From Acidimicrobiia bacterium (lineage in GTDB: Bacteria; Actinomycetota; Acidimicrobiia; Spongiisociales; UBA5794): a stretch of 12,426 nucleotides of DNA. Position 1 is the stretch's first letter; each line of letters opens with the position of its first letter. Positions 11,576 to 12,426 of this stretch are shown here, piece by piece. The notes beneath the pieces were generated by a model, which did not search any database, was not told the DNA's origin, and worked only from the letters and a program-made list of their open reading frames with translations. Where the stretch lies: the NCBI GenBank assembly GCA_030618675.1, contig JAUXCV010000024.1:1-12426 (forward strand), written 5' to 3'. A program made the position numbers and the translations under genes.

Positions 11576-12426
11576 ATGAGGCGGTCTCTTGAGATCGAGG
11601 CGTTGGTTCGTCGATTCCTGCACGGGATGATGGACCGAGAGATGGAGCTCAATGTCCTGTCCACGTCCCCGGGTTTCTTGACGATCGGGACCGATGAGCG
11701 TGAGTGGTGGCGGGGCCGGGATGAGCTCATGGCCGTTGAAGATGCGGCGCTCGGCGAGATGGAGCAGCACCGCGAGGATATCGGTTCTCCTCTGATTCAT
11801 ATCGCTCATGTTGAAGCTTTCGAGTCCGGCGAGATCGGCTGGGCTGCAGCGAGGTACGGGTATGCCATGGCTGCCCCGAGTGATCCGGTTCAGCTGAGGT
11901 CTACGTTCGTGCTGCTTCTGGAGGCTGGGATGTGGCGGATCTTGCGGATGCATCACTCGATTGGTGTCCTCAATGAGGACATCTTCGGCCTCGAATTGAC
12001 CACGAACCTCGATGAACTGGTGTCGTCGCTTGACAGCGAAGCCAGGGACACAATCGCGGCGACGGCACCGGTTGGTACGGCGACGGTCATGTTCACCGAT
12101 ATCGAGAACTCCACACGAATCTCCGAAGCGGTTGGAGACGAAGCCTGGATGGTGGTCGTCAAATCCCACTTCGAGATACTGCGTCGGATTGTGGAAGCGG
12201 AGGGCGGAACGGTCGTCAAAATGCTCGGAGACGGCGGGATGTTCACCTTCGCATCTGCTCGTGCTGGACTGTCCGCTGCGGTACGGATTCAGCGAACCGA
12301 GTCAACAACACCACGCGACACCAGCTTCACGGTCCGCGTCGGATTGCACTCGGGGGATGTGCTTCGTTCAGAAGGCGACTATGTCGGAGCGACGTTGAAC
12401 AAAGCAGCACGCATCGCCGCAGCCGC
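11576..12426 (+). CDS. Class III adenylate cyclase with N-terminal SnoaL-like domain, cut by window edge
   Basis: The frame is open from the ATG to the right edge (283 complete codons) and continues beyond. Residues 1-145 resemble a SnoaL_3/NTF2-like sensor domain (FLTIGTDEREWWRGRDEL; WRILRMHHSIG). From about 167 a class III nucleotide cyclase domain begins. It shows metal Asp175 (MFTDIENST) and Asp219 (KMLGDGG), adenine-specifying Lys215 and Asp268 (EGDYVGAT), and transition-state Asn275 and Arg279 (LNKAAR). All catalytic residues visible in the window are present, so it should convert ATP to 3',5'-cAMP. No membrane span is seen, so it is probably a soluble enzyme gated by a small molecule. 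GGAGG sits only two bases before the ATG; an in-frame GTG at 11573 directly precedes it, so the exact start is uncertain by a codon. Confidence 0.9.
   Translation, partial: MRRSLEIEALVRRFLHGMMDREMELNVLSTSPGFLTIGTDEREWWRGRDELMAVEDAALGEMEQHREDIGSPLIHIAHVEAFESGEIGWAAARYGYAMAAPSDPVQLRSTFVLLLEAGMWRILRMHHSIGVLNEDIFGLELTTNLDELVSSLDSEARDTIAATAPVGTATVMFTDIENSTRISEAVGDEAWMVVVKSHFEILRRIVEAEGGTVVKMLGDGGMFTFASARAGLSAAVRIQRTESTTPRDTSFTVRVGLHSGDVLRSEGDYVGATLNKAARIAAA

Noticed and set aside
8269..12426. CBASS-type defence (patatin effector plus nucleotide cyclase)
   Set aside because: The cyclase is class III, not a CD-NTase, the genes are about 2.3 kb apart in opposite orientation, and no accessory genes are present.

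Overview
The window is GC-rich DNA with high third-position GC, TAnnnT-type -10 elements and a class III cyclase behind an NTF2-like domain. These traits suggest a high-GC actinobacterium, possibly an environmental Acidimicrobiia-like lineage. That assignment is inference; there is no rRNA or other marker gene here.

Layout from left to right. (1) The 5' end of a minus-strand gene (3-77), possibly an alpha/beta-hydrolase, runs off the left edge. A doubtful small membrane-protein frame (105-392, minus) lies just upstream of it. (2) A plus-strand membrane protein (391-2004) has a helical Ala-rich N-terminus, six membrane segments and two C-terminal IPT/TIG-like domains. It converges on the next gene. 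(3) Two large peptidases follow on the minus strand. One is a papain/C39-like cysteine peptidase with a C-terminal seven-repeat PLL/DUF346-type propeller (2115-4880). The other is a subtilisin-family serine peptidase with a C-terminal seven-repeat FG-GAP-like propeller of exact 56-residue period (5072-7795). (4) A 473-bp stretch without a confident gene (7796-8268) contains a possible plus-strand remnant with an SDHYP motif. (5) A patatin-like phospholipase is on the minus strand (8269-9267). (6) An 811-bp stretch without a confident gene (9268-10078) holds tandem 10-bp repeats and two overlapping, mutually exclusive hairpins. (7) A DUF1254/DUF1214 protein is on the minus strand (10079-11428). 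It is divergent from a plus-strand adenylate cyclase with an N-terminal SnoaL-like domain (11576 to the right edge, truncated by the window).

The most notable theme is a run of hydrolases: two peptidases of unrelated catalytic class and a phospholipase, with a possible lipase or esterase further left. The two peptidases are neighbours in the same orientation, both lack an obvious signal peptide, and both end in a seven-repeat propeller, but the two propellers belong to different families. That suggests a matched pair of targeted proteases. Their joint role, and any link to the IPT membrane protein or the phospholipase, is inference. No phage, CRISPR, transposase, tRNA or rRNA genes are visible.
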